64,000 bases of DNA, from contig NZ_JAJOMY010000001.1 in NCBI RefSeq assembly GCF_024699945.1, positions 3,355,001 to 3,419,000 of the forward strand. Direction: 5' to 3'. The position numbers and the translations under genes are program-made. The stretch is from Phenylobacterium sp. J426. Its GTDB lineage: Bacteria; Pseudomonadota; Alphaproteobacteria; Caulobacterales; Caulobacteraceae. Below, in pieces: positions 46,598 through 55,179 of this stretch. The number at the start of each line of letters is the position of its first letter. The first letter of the stretch is position 1. The notes beneath the pieces were generated by a model. The model did not search any database, was not told where the DNA came from, and saw only the letters and a list, made by a program, of their open reading frames with translations.

Positions 46598-47734
46598 ATG
46601 CTGTACCATTCGTCCATCTTCGGGACGCGGCGCCACAGTGGATTGGCTGAACAGGACGGCCGGTCAGCAGAAGCGGAGACTTTCGCGATGAGCGGCATTC
46701 GCCGGCTGACCGACAGGGATGGCGGCGGCGTCCCCAGCGCTGACATTCTTGTTGCCGGGCTCAAGGCGGCAATGCGGCGCCACGGACGCGCGTTGAAGAC
46801 GCTCCACGGCTTCATTGGAGCCGCCCTCGATCCCAACCATGCCGACCTGCTACGACCTGGAGAATCCTACCTCTTCCGCCACGAGGACGTTCTGCGGCCG
46901 GTAATCGCCGAGGTCGCGTCGGTCGTGGACGCGGGAATTCGCTCCGGAGAAGTGCGCGCCTGCGACTCCGGGGTGGCTGCAAGGGTCGTGCTCGGCCTCA
47001 CGTTGTTCGCGCCGCTCGTCGGCCCAACCCCACTAACCGGTGCAGGAAGGCGTCGGACAATCGAAGCTCTGCAGGACCTGATCACGTACGGCTGCGTCGG
47101 CAATCGCGGAACGTCGCCGACCGGTGAGAGGAATCGGCACCAGCGCTTCCAGCCACTTGAGGCAGGTAGCCGGGACGCAATCCTCGCCAGCGCGTCTTAC
47201 CTGTTGAACCGGCGCCCCCAGGCTCCCATGGAGGAGATCGCCGCATTTCTGAAGGTGAGCTCCCACACGCTTGGCCTCTACTTCGGCGAACGGGACCATC
47301 TCGTGTCCGCCTGCCACTCCCGCACCCTCACGATCTTCCTACACGTGCAGGACGCCACCCTTGCGCCTGGGCCTGTGACGGCTGCGGGCGTCGGACGCTT
47401 TGTCCGGGCGACGGCGCTCAGTTATTTCAGCCCCGACGTGCAGCCGCTAAGTCCGATCGCAGCGCTGAGCGGAGCGGACGGCCATAGCGAAGCCCGACGG
47501 CGACTACAGTGGGCGGGCCTTTGGATGCTATTACGGCCGCGCTTGATCGACGGCGTCGGCGCAGGCGAACTGCGGGAGCGGCACCATCAGTTGGCGCCCC
47601 GCTTCTGGCTGGCCCTTTGCAGTTCTCTCCCGTCCGGGCTCTGGCAGGAGGCGATCCAAGACCCAGACCGCGAGGCAGATAACGTGGCCGAGCTGATCTG
47701 CCTCGGATTGGCGCCGGCCGAACGGACGTTTTGA
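46598..47734 (+). CDS. Tandem TetR-like regulator, N-terminal HTH incomplete
   Basis: 378 residues. A central TetR HTH is clear (RDAILASASYLLNRRPQAPMEEIAAFLKVSSHTLGLYFGERDHL) with its own C-terminal ligand domain. The first 170 residues look like the tail of another TetR: LYHSS...FGTRR (recognition-helix end) then a helical ligand domain (DVLRPVIAEVASVVDAGIRSGEV). So this may be two TetR copies fused, with the first HTH damaged or out of frame upstream. The start is uncertain. Confidence 0.6.
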   Translation: MLYHSSIFGTRRHSGLAEQDGRSAEAETFAMSGIRRLTDRDGGGVPSADILVAGLKAAMRRHGRALKTLHGFIGAALDPNHADLLRPGESYLFRHEDVLRPVIAEVASVVDAGIRSGEVRACDSGVAARVVLGLTLFAPLVGPTPLTGAGRRRTIEALQDLITYGCVGNRGTSPTGERNRHQRFQPLEAGSRDAILASASYLLNRRPQAPMEEIAAFLKVSSHTLGLYFGERDHLVSACHSRTLTIFLHVQDATLAPGPVTAAGVGRFVRATALSYFSPDVQPLSPIAALSGADGHSEARRRLQWAGLWMLLRPRLIDGVGAGELRERHHQLAPRFWLALCSSLPSGLWQEAIQDPDREADNVAELICLGLAPAERTF

Positions 47735-48058
47735 TCTGCGTGACGGCTCCGAGCGGCGCACGACCTCGGACGTGGATGACTACTCCGTGGCGCCGTGGGT
47801 GCGGGTTCAATGGATGGGGGAGCGGGCAGGCTCAGCCCGGGCTCGTCGGATGGGCGAATGAGAGGGGGGCCGGCTGACCGCCCACCAACGCTCAGCGATG
47901 CCAGCTCTCGCGAGCGGTCGGCGCTCCTGAGCAGACGCGCTCGAGTCTTCAACGTGGGCGCCTATCGGTCCAGTTCGGCGCGGCGCCCGCGCCGGCCCCT
48001 CAACAACTCCGACCTGCCAGAACCTGCCGTCCTCGCTCTCAAGGGCCGCCGGTCACCC
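47735..48058. other. Gene-free gap between convergent regulator genes
   Basis: About 320 bp. No gene, hairpin or repeat that I could support. Confidence 0.35.
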
Positions 48059-48957
48059 CTAGTCACGGCCAGCGCCTAACGACCCCATCGCTCGCAGCGC
48101 CGGCTGACGTTCAACGGCGGCGAGGCGCAGGTACATCCGCTGGAGGTCGAGGAGGTTCTGAGCGGCCAGTTGGATGACCGCGCCCCGCTCGAGCGCGGCG
48201 TCCGGCACGACAAACCCCCGACGAGCCCGCACGCAACTGCCCATTTCGGCAAGGTCCCACAGGCGGCGGCGCGTCGTTTCTATCGGTAAGCGCAGCCGCC
48301 GGGCGGCCTGCGAAGCCGTCACGGGCTGCCGGTCCACTTCGGCTCCCAGGCACGCGGTCCGGCAATCGAGTTCGGTGTTCGACCGAAAGACCTCAAACCA
48401 GATTGCCGCACTGACCACGTCTCCGAACGCCGCAAGCGCGAGCACCACAACGCGCAAGAGGTACTCGGACCAGAGACGGGCGGCGGCGCGTACCGGGGAG
48501 GCCTCGCCTTGGCGAGGCGCTGGCGCCTCAAACACGACGCCCGCTTGAGCGAGGGCGGCGTGAAGCGCCGATATCGCTGCATATCCTGCTTCGAGTTCGC
48601 GATGATGTCCTGGGAAGCCGACACGCGCTGCGGGTATCACCACTATCCCCCGGGGGCGTTGCGGCAAAGGCCGAGCTGAGCAAGCCGCCGCACCCGGCGA
48701 CGGACCGTTTCGAACGGAAGCCCGAGGCTCTGCGAAATGGCGTTGATGCTGATCGGCCGCAGCAGGTCGTCCGGCGGCGAGGCGTCGTAGGTGACGAAGG
48801 CTGACTGGTGACCCGAATCGGGCATCCAGGCGCCTGAGTTGGCCTGTGTGAGCGTGGCCAGGACCACCGCATCGGTCAGGCTCGGGCCACGACGGGCGTT
48901 GACCTGGTCCATTAGGAACCCAGTCGTGATGCTCAAGACGCATAGTGTGTCCGTCAT
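48059..48957 (-). CDS. Two-unit winged-helix protein, paralogue of the gene at 2796 (frameshifted here)
   Basis: About 299 residues after adding one base in the C5G5 run at 48647-48656. Unit 1 reads LRPISINAISQSLGLPFETVRR, unit 2 VDRQPVTASQAARRLRLPIETTRR, each followed by a wing ending VIPAA or VVPDAA. Same order as the core copy at 2796-3788, including a hydrophobic N-terminal segment with DAVVLATLTQAN. As given, the frame ends after LCRNAPGG. The shared layout supports a real unnamed family. Confidence 0.6.
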
Positions 48958-49162
48958 GCACGCCCTTTCGCGCTCGAGTTCACCCCGGGGGCTGCGGCAG
49001 TCCTCGTCTCGCTGGCGCCGGCGCTCCCTTGCCGACAATCTCTTGCGCGGCCAGTAACCTGTGCTGGAAAGCAGCAGCCATGCGAAGCGGTCGCAAGCCG
49101 TTTGCGCGAGTTCGTTCCTTCGGCGAAGGTGGCGCCGAATCCCTGGAGACACCCGCGGAAAG

Positions 49163-49642
49163 ATGACGTCACGGCAGAAACAACACCCGAGGGGCGAGTC
49201 GGCGTACGCCGCCCAGGTCGAAGGCGCGGGCTTCCTGCTCGGTGACGTGACCCGCCTGATGCGGAAGGGGTTCGATCGACGGGTCCGGGATCTTGGCCTT
49301 ACTCGCCCTCAATGGCGCGTGCTGGTCTACGTGCTTGAAAATCAAGGGTTGTCACAGTCAGAACTTGCAAGACGGCTCGAGCTCGAGCGCGCTCCGCTCG
49401 GGCAGCTCGTGCGAGCGCTGGAAGGCCTGCGCCTGGTAAGCCGCCAACGCTCGCCCTCGGACCAGCGGGAGTGGATCGTGGTTGCGGGAGAAGACGCCCC
49501 CTCAGTCCTCCCGCAGATGATAGCGGCGGCGCACTGGCTTCGTGAGATCACCTTTCAAGGCATCAGCCGTGAGGAACAGATCACCCTGCTTCGACTTCTC
49601 GATCGCATGAGGTCGAACCTCAGTTTCGAACTCGATCGCTGA
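49163..49642 (+). CDS. MarR-family transcription regulator
   Basis: 159 residues: LTRPQWRVLVYVLENQGLSQSELARRLELERAPLGQLVRALEGLRLV is a MarR winged HTH, then RQRSPSDQREWIVVAGEDA as the wing. ATG at 49163, divergent from the two-unit winged-helix gene. Target unknown; the nearest downstream gene is the TonB receptor. Confidence 0.85.
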   Translation: MTSRQKQHPRGESAYAAQVEGAGFLLGDVTRLMRKGFDRRVRDLGLTRPQWRVLVYVLENQGLSQSELARRLELERAPLGQLVRALEGLRLVSRQRSPSDQREWIVVAGEDAPSVLPQMIAAAHWLREITFQGISREEQITLLRLLDRMRSNLSFELDR

Positions 49643-50066
49643 CGCCATCCTTGCGGCGACTTCCGCTCGGGACAGTGCGACGTCGCCGCAGTTGCCTCGA
49701 CTCCACGTAGGCCCACCCGCGCAGGCCCAGAGGTGCGCCTCAAGGTAGCGCGCCTCCGAGAACTCGAAGTCCAGAGTTCGGCAACACGCCAATCCCACGC
49801 CGCCTAGCGCCGCATCAGCGGCCGCAAAAATTGACCGCGCCCAGAGAGCGCGGTCAAGGGGCTGCTGCGGGGAAGAACGGTGCGCAGCAAGTCAGATAGT
49901 AATGTCAGATACAAGCGGCAGGGGTCAAGCTGGGCGCGGCCAGCGGTATGACCTAAGCGGCAGGATCGGCGAACAATGGTCTCGCTCTTGACGTGGCGCT
50001 GAGACCGACAAAGGATGTCCCATACAATATTAACCGGGATCAATTCGCGGTTGTGGGGAGGAATAG
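49643..50066. other. Regulatory gap before TonB receptor gene
   Basis: About 420 bp without a gene. It holds a minus-strand terminator (49831-49857) and repeated 8- and 10-mers: GTCAGATA at 49891 and 49904, AAGCGGCAGG at 49913 and 49955. A TACAAT box lies at 50023-50028, 39 bp before the receptor start. Confidence 0.5.
49831..49857 (-). terminator. Minus-strand intrinsic terminator with no upstream gene
   Basis: TTGACCGCGC (49831-49840) pairs perfectly with GCGCGGTCAA (49848-49857), loop CCAGAGA. Read on the minus strand, the stem is followed by TTTTT. No minus-strand gene lies upstream of it, only 200 bp of non-coding DNA before the TonB receptor start. Confidence 0.75.
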
Positions 50067-52748
50067 ATGTCGAAAAGGCAGTTGATGGCCACAGTCGCCG
50101 CAGTCGGCGTGATGGTGGCTCACGAGGCGCGCGCACAACAGGCAAACACGATCGAAGAACTCGTGGTCACCGCTGAGCGCCGAGAGCAAAGTCTACAGGA
50201 CGTTCCCGTCGCGATTTCAGCATTCACATCTGAGAAGCGCGACCAGCTCGGCATATCGACGGTTTTCGACCTAACCAACTTCACGCCCGGACTGCAATAT
50301 TCCAGCCAATTGGATCGGGTCAGTCTTCGCGGGGTGGGACGAACGACGAACGTACACGCGGCCGATCCATCCGTTTCGGTTTATTCAGATGGAATTTACA
50401 CCACCTCGACGGTGGAAGCCGGCAAGACACCGCTGTTCGTGGAGCGGATCGAGGTGCTGCGGGGGCCACAAGCGACGCTGTACGGGCGCAATGCCATCGC
50501 GGGGGCGATCAACCTGGTGTCCAAGCGACCTACGGATGAGCCTTACGCCGAGGTCAGGGCGACCTATGCGAACTACAATCGTCACGTGCTCGAGGGCGCC
50601 GTTTCCGGCCCAACGACCATTCCCGGCGTGAAATTCCGACTCGCCGCCAATTGGGAAAAGCAGACGGAAGGCTGGTACGACAACATCGTGCCCGGGCAGC
50701 CCGATGAGGGCAACGTGATCGACACCAACATCGTCGAGGGCCAGCTGAAATTCGACTTCAACGACAATTTCGAAGGCTGGACCAAGCTCACCTGGATCCA
50801 ATGGCGCAACGGCTCTGGCGGGCCCGGCGCCCGCGGCACGTTCACGCCGGGCCCCTACGCCAGCTTTGAGGTGGCCAACGGCGCAACGTCCCAGGAGCCG
50901 GGTTATGGCTGCAGCGGCCGGGTCACGAACGTGGTCAACCCCTCGCCTCTCGGCTGCGAGAACCCGGCTGACCGCGACCCTCGGAAGATCGCTTCGGTCA
51001 TACCCTATCAGGTCAAGTTGGACGGCACCTGGATCTTTGCCAGCGAATGGATCTGGCACGCGCCCAGCTTCGACGTGAAGTACACCACCGGTGGCGCGCG
51101 CTATCACTACACGCTCAATCGGCCGCCGGACGACACCGTGGCGCCCGTGCAGAGCTATACGTTGGCCGGCGGCCTTCGGGTCTTCCCGCAACAGGTCTAC
51201 AATTACCAGGAGATCGAGGAGTGGTGGAGCCACGAGCTCACCCTCAGTTCGACCCACGAGGGACCGCTACAGTGGCTCGCCGGCGTCTACTCCTGGAACG
51301 AGCACTTTGAGCAGCCCACGTCCACGTACCTGTTTCTTCAGCCACAGATCGCCGCCCCCTTGGGCGTGAGCTGCCCCCGCTTCGGCAACGCATGCCCGCC
51401 AAACCCGCTGTTGCAGCGGAGCTATGACGAGCCCAAGTTCCATATCCAGTCGAAGGCGGTCTACGCTCAGGTGGACTATGAGTTCACCGATGCCTGGAAG
51501 CTGACGGTCGGCGGACGATACTCGCTCGACGAGAAGTCGGGCTCGGAGGAGGCGCGCGTCCTGTGCTTCGCCTTCTTCGCCTGCACGCCCGGGCTGACGC
51601 CGGAGCAGACCGGGCCCTTCACGCCGGCGATCGACCTCACCCAGGCGCTGTTCATCCCCGGAGCCACGCCGCCGAAAGGCGTGTCGCAAGACTTCACATT
51701 TGACCCGGCCACAGGTCGCGCTCGGCGGGAGTACGACGCCGATTGGGACGCGCTTACCGGCAACGTCACGCTTCAGTGGGAGCCAGATCCCGCCACGACC
51801 GCCTATGTCCGCTACAGCCGCGGCTACAAGGCGGGCGGCTTCCGCATCGGCGTCGATACGGCGCTTACCGCCAACCCCTATACGAAGGCGGAATATCTGG
51901 ACGACATCGAGGTGGGTCTCAAGAAGACCTTCGGGCGCAACCTGCAGACCAACATTGCGCTGTTCCACTATGACTACAAGAATGCGCAAATCCCGCTAAC
52001 GATCATCGACACCGCCGGAGGTGTCACCCAGGCCCAGTCGGTGTTCTACAACGTGCCCAAAGCTATCTCGATGGGCGTTGAGCTGGAGACCATCTGGCAG
52101 CCGTTGGCTAATCTGCAGATACTCTTCAACTATTCCTATCTGAACTCCGAGATCAGACGAGCCAGCGGGGTGGTCGACCCCGCGGACCCGGCCGCACTCG
52201 ACCCGGATGCAACCCCGCTGGGTTCAATCGGGGACTGCGTGGCCCGCCAGGCGACCCCGTCGGCCGCGGACAATTGCCCGGCCGACGTGTTCACCGCGCT
52301 CACGGGGGGCGGGTTCCAGCTCGGCCAGGACCTCAAGGGTCAGAAGCTGCCCAACGCGCCAAAGCACAAGGTCGCGTTGAATGTGAACTACACTTGGCTG
52401 TTCGAGGCCGCTTCGCTGACGGCTTCGGCCAGCTACACCTGGCGTGACGCTCAATACGGATCGATCTTCAACCGCGCCTACTCGCGCTCACCTTCCTGGG
52501 AACAGGTTGACGCGCGCGTGACCTGGACGCCTGCCAACGAGCGCTACACCGTCATCCTCTTCGCCAAGAATATCTTCGACGAGGTGGGGTATGAGGGCGG
52601 CGCAACGGCGGCGCGGCGAGCCGGCTACGTCGGTTCCGCCGCGGCCGGCGGCTCCACAATCATTCCTGTCACTCAGGGGGTTGCGACGAGCTATCCGCTC
52701 ACGCCGCCCCGAACCTACGGGATCGAGCTGCAGTATCGGTTCTTCTGA
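50067..52748 (+). CDS. TonB-dependent outer-membrane receptor
   Basis: 893 residues. Signal peptide ends near ARAQQ; TonB box IEELVVTAERREQSLQDVPVAI; plug motifs VSLRGVGRT and IEVLRGPQATLYGRNAIAGAINLVSKRP; barrel ends ELQYRFF. This subtype resembles receptors for organic nutrients common in Caulobacterales and sphingomonads. Ligand unknown. Intact. The GGGGAGG site lies before the ATG. Confidence 0.93.
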   Translation: MSKRQLMATVAAVGVMVAHEARAQQANTIEELVVTAERREQSLQDVPVAISAFTSEKRDQLGISTVFDLTNFTPGLQYSSQLDRVSLRGVGRTTNVHAADPSVSVYSDGIYTTSTVEAGKTPLFVERIEVLRGPQATLYGRNAIAGAINLVSKRPTDEPYAEVRATYANYNRHVLEGAVSGPTTIPGVKFRLAANWEKQTEGWYDNIVPGQPDEGNVIDTNIVEGQLKFDFNDNFEGWTKLTWIQWRNGSGGPGARGTFTPGPYASFEVANGATSQEPGYGCSGRVTNVVNPSPLGCENPADRDPRKIASVIPYQVKLDGTWIFASEWIWHAPSFDVKYTTGGARYHYTLNRPPDDTVAPVQSYTLAGGLRVFPQQVYNYQEIEEWWSHELTLSSTHEGPLQWLAGVYSWNEHFEQPTSTYLFLQPQIAAPLGVSCPRFGNACPPNPLLQRSYDEPKFHIQSKAVYAQVDYEFTDAWKLTVGGRYSLDEKSGSEEARVLCFAFFACTPGLTPEQTGPFTPAIDLTQALFIPGATPPKGVSQDFTFDPATGRARREYDADWDALTGNVTLQWEPDPATTAYVRYSRGYKAGGFRIGVDTALTANPYTKAEYLDDIEVGLKKTFGRNLQTNIALFHYDYKNAQIPLTIIDTAGGVTQAQSVFYNVPKAISMGVELETIWQPLANLQILFNYSYLNSEIRRASGVVDPADPAALDPDATPLGSIGDCVARQATPSAADNCPADVFTALTGGGFQLGQDLKGQKLPNAPKHKVALNVNYTWLFEAASLTASASYTWRDAQYGSIFNRAYSRSPSWEQVDARVTWTPANERYTVILFAKNIFDEVGYEGGATAARRAGYVGSAAAGGSTIIPVTQGVATSYPLTPPRTYGIELQYRFF

Positions 52749-52761
52749 CGGTCGCTCCAGG

Positions 52762-52791
52762 CGGGGGCGGCCCTATCCCGCCGCCCCCGCT
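52762..52791 (+). terminator. Hairpin after TonB receptor gene
   Basis: GCGGGGGCGG (52762-52771) and CCGCCCCCGC (52782-52791) form a 10-bp perfect stem 13 bp past the stop. No T tract follows, so it is terminator-like only. Confidence 0.55.
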
Positions 52792-53341
52792 GACCGGCCC
52801 GGTTCGGGCCACGCGCCCGACGAGCCGACCATTGCATCCAGGCCAAACCGTCCCACCAGTCCTTCGCTTTGCACCCCAGATGCGGCAAGCGGCGCTTCGG
52901 GCGCGCCGGCTGGGCCTGAATTCGAATTCGTGACACCGGTGATCTCGATGGGACGAGATCCACGAAGTGGAGGTGACCCTAGGTGTGACCCGAAACTTCC
53001 TTGTTCGCCGGCTGGAGCGGATCACTCGCCAGCGGCCGACGAAACGTGCTGGGTTCATGTCGAGGCGGAAGTCATGTTCGGGGCGCTGGCCGGGGCCACC
53101 GCGTCGGAGGCGCCGCGCCGCGGAGATCTGCGGCCGCGGTCGGTGTTCGGCGGTCTGCGCGAGGCGCGCAACTGCCAGAGCTTCCCGTCCGCTGGTGACC
53201 AGACCCGGCGGAGGGATCTTGGAGCCGGCGGCCGCTGGGCAGGTCAGCGACCACCAACCGAGCCTCCGCTGATCCATCTCTGATCGCTGGCTTCGAAGCG
53301 AACGGTCGTGGCTCTGAGATTCAACTCACGGCGATCCGATC
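52792..53341. other. Gene-free gap
   Basis: About 550 bp with overlapping short open frames but no recognisable protein, start signal or repeat. Probably non-coding. Confidence 0.35.
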
Positions 53342-53911
53342 TCACTCGATCGCCAGCTGCAGCGTTTCTGCGAGGCGGCCGGCCAGGCCCAGGCGATCCG
53401 CTTCGTCTTCGAGGCCGTTGTTGTCGATCGCCCGGGACAGGGCAGCGCCCATGATGATCGCCCCTACCGCGCGGGCCCGGATCTGCGCATCCGGCCCACC
53501 CAGCCAAGCCTCTATCGGTTCGTAGAACCGTTCCTGAGTGTTCCGCCGAACCAGCGGTCCGGCCCTGGCGGACGACGCCGAGCGCAGGATGATCTGCAGC
53601 ACCGCCAGCTTATGATCCTCTACGGGATCGAGAAGCAGCATCCGGGCGGCCCGGGCGCCGAAATCCTCGCGCGGGCCCTCCAGGAGGTCTCGAACCGAGC
53701 CGCTCTCGGCAAGTACCGCGGCGAGCAACTCCTCCTTCGAGCCGAAGTAGCGCAGCACCAACGCCGGATCGACGCCCGCTTCGCCCGCGATGCCGCGCAC
53801 ACTAGCGGCGTCGTAGCCTTCCTCCGCAAAGCGCGACCGCGCCGCCGAAAGGATAGCGCTCCGTGTGGCCACGGCGTTGCGGGCGCGGGTCGGGCCCTCA
53901 GCCTGCGTCAT
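53342..53911 (-). CDS. TetR-family repressor, divergent from RND operon
   Basis: 189 residues: ATRSAILSAARSRFAEEGYDAASVRGIAGEAGVDPALVLRYFGSKEEL is a TetR HTH; the C-terminal part is of the TetR_C type seen with efflux pumps. Divergent to the RND operon, which starts 116 bp away, so local repression is the likely role. Confidence 0.9.
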   Translation of the reverse strand: MTQAEGPTRARNAVATRSAILSAARSRFAEEGYDAASVRGIAGEAGVDPALVLRYFGSKEELLAAVLAESGSVRDLLEGPREDFGARAARMLLLDPVEDHKLAVLQIILRSASSARAGPLVRRNTQERFYEPIEAWLGGPDAQIRARAVGAIIMGAALSRAIDNNGLEDEADRLGLAGRLAETLQLAIE

Positions 53912-53937
53912 GGAAGTTCCTCCGCCAATGTCCACGC

Positions 53938-53983
53938 CCGTTGACTTACACCGATGGCGCCCATAGGTCACCGACCGTTGACT
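53938..53983. promoter_or_regulatory. Repeat pair in the TetR/RND intergenic region
   Basis: CCGTTGACT occurs at 53938-53946 and 53975-53983, 37 bp apart, between the divergent genes. Each contains a TTGACT minus-35-like hexamer. May be paired promoter or operator elements; no experimental support. Confidence 0.4.
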
Positions 53984-54026
53984 GACTGACCCGCGCCTCC
54001 CCAGCGCGCTCGAGGGACAGAGACCG

Positions 54027-55169
54027 ATGCAAACCTTCCGAACGCTTGCGCTGATGGCGCTGGCGAGCTTGGCGCTTGTTGGCTGCGGACGGAAGGAAGG
54101 ACCGCCGGTCGCCGCCGCGCCCGTCGTTTCCGTCGCAGCGCCGCTGAAGGCCACGGTCCGCGACTGGGACGACTTCACCGGCCGGTTCGAGGCGGTGCAG
54201 CAGGTCGACGTCCGCGCCCGCGCCGGCGGCTATCTGCAGGCCGTTCACGTCCGCGACGGCGAGGCGGTGCGCAAGGGCCAGTTGCTCTTCACCCTCGATC
54301 CTCGCCCGGCCCAGGCGCAGCTCGCCGCCGCCCAGGCCCAGGCAGGACAGGCCCGCACCGAGCTGAAGCGCGCCGAGAGCCTGCTGGCCGCAAAGGCGAT
54401 CTCCCAGGAGGAATACGAGAGCCGCCGCTCGGCCGCCGCCGTCGCGGACGCCACGCTGCGCGCCCGGCAGCTCGACGTCGAGTTCACCCGCGTCACCGCG
54501 CCCATCGCCGGGCGCGTCTCCGCCCGGCGTGTCGATCCCGGCAACCTGATCGCCGGCGGCACCTCGGCCGGCGACGTGCTCACCACCATTGTCTCCGCCG
54601 ATCCGATCCACTTCGTCTTCGACGCCTCGGAGGCCCAGTTGCTGAAGCTCCAGCGGCAGGCGGGCGGCGTGACCTCCGCGCCCGTGCAGGTGCGCCTGCA
54701 GGACGAGGCGGAATATCGCTGGGAAGGGACCGTCGACTTCCTCGACAACACCGTCGACCCGCAATCGGGCTCCACCCGCATCCGCGCCCTGATCCGCAAC
54801 CCCAAAGGCTTCCTGAAGGCCGGCATGTACGGCGCAGCCAGGATGGCCGGCGCGGGCGCCTATGAGGCCCTGCTCATCCCCGAGACCGCCATCGTCGCCG
54901 ATGGGCCGCGCAAGGTGGCCTATGTGGTGGCCGCCGACGGCGCCCCGCAGAGCCGACCTCTCACGCTCGGCCCGGTCATCGACGGCCTGCGGGTGATCCG
55001 CGCCGGCCTGCGTCCGGACGACCGGGTGGTGGTCAATGGGGTCCAGCGCGTCCGTCCGGGACAGAAGGTCCAGGCCCGCAACGTCGCCATCAGCCGCCAG
55101 GCCCGGGCCGCCGCCACGCGGCCCGCGCCCAATGCGGCGCCCGCCTCCACCGGCTCCATCGTCCGCTAG
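54027..55169 (+). CDS. RND efflux periplasmic adaptor subunit (AcrA/MexA type)
   Basis: 380 residues. Lipobox LALVGC (Cys20). Lipoyl half VRARAGGYLQAVHVRDGEAVRKGQLLF, alpha-hairpin, second half FTRVTAPIAGRVSARRVDPGNLIAGG and the beta-barrel. Connects the inner-membrane pump to the outer channel. First gene of a three-gene operon. Confidence 0.93.
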   Translation: MQTFRTLALMALASLALVGCGRKEGPPVAAAPVVSVAAPLKATVRDWDDFTGRFEAVQQVDVRARAGGYLQAVHVRDGEAVRKGQLLFTLDPRPAQAQLAAAQAQAGQARTELKRAESLLAAKAISQEEYESRRSAAAVADATLRARQLDVEFTRVTAPIAGRVSARRVDPGNLIAGGTSAGDVLTTIVSADPIHFVFDASEAQLLKLQRQAGGVTSAPVQVRLQDEAEYRWEGTVDFLDNTVDPQSGSTRIRALIRNPKGFLKAGMYGAARMAGAGAYEALLIPETAIVADGPRKVAYVVAADGAPQSRPLTLGPVIDGLRVIRAGLRPDDRVVVNGVQRVRPGQKVQARNVAISRQARAAATRPAPNAAPASTGSIVR

Positions 55170-55179
55170 GCCGCCCCAC

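Noticed and set aside
46215..46598. Plus-strand frame of 127 codons just before the tandem TetR gene
   Set aside because: No recognisable domain; probably non-coding or decayed HTH sequence.
52591..53283. Plus-strand frame of 230 codons after the TonB receptor
   Set aside because: Overlaps the receptor 3' end in another frame and is rich in Arg/Pro without motifs.
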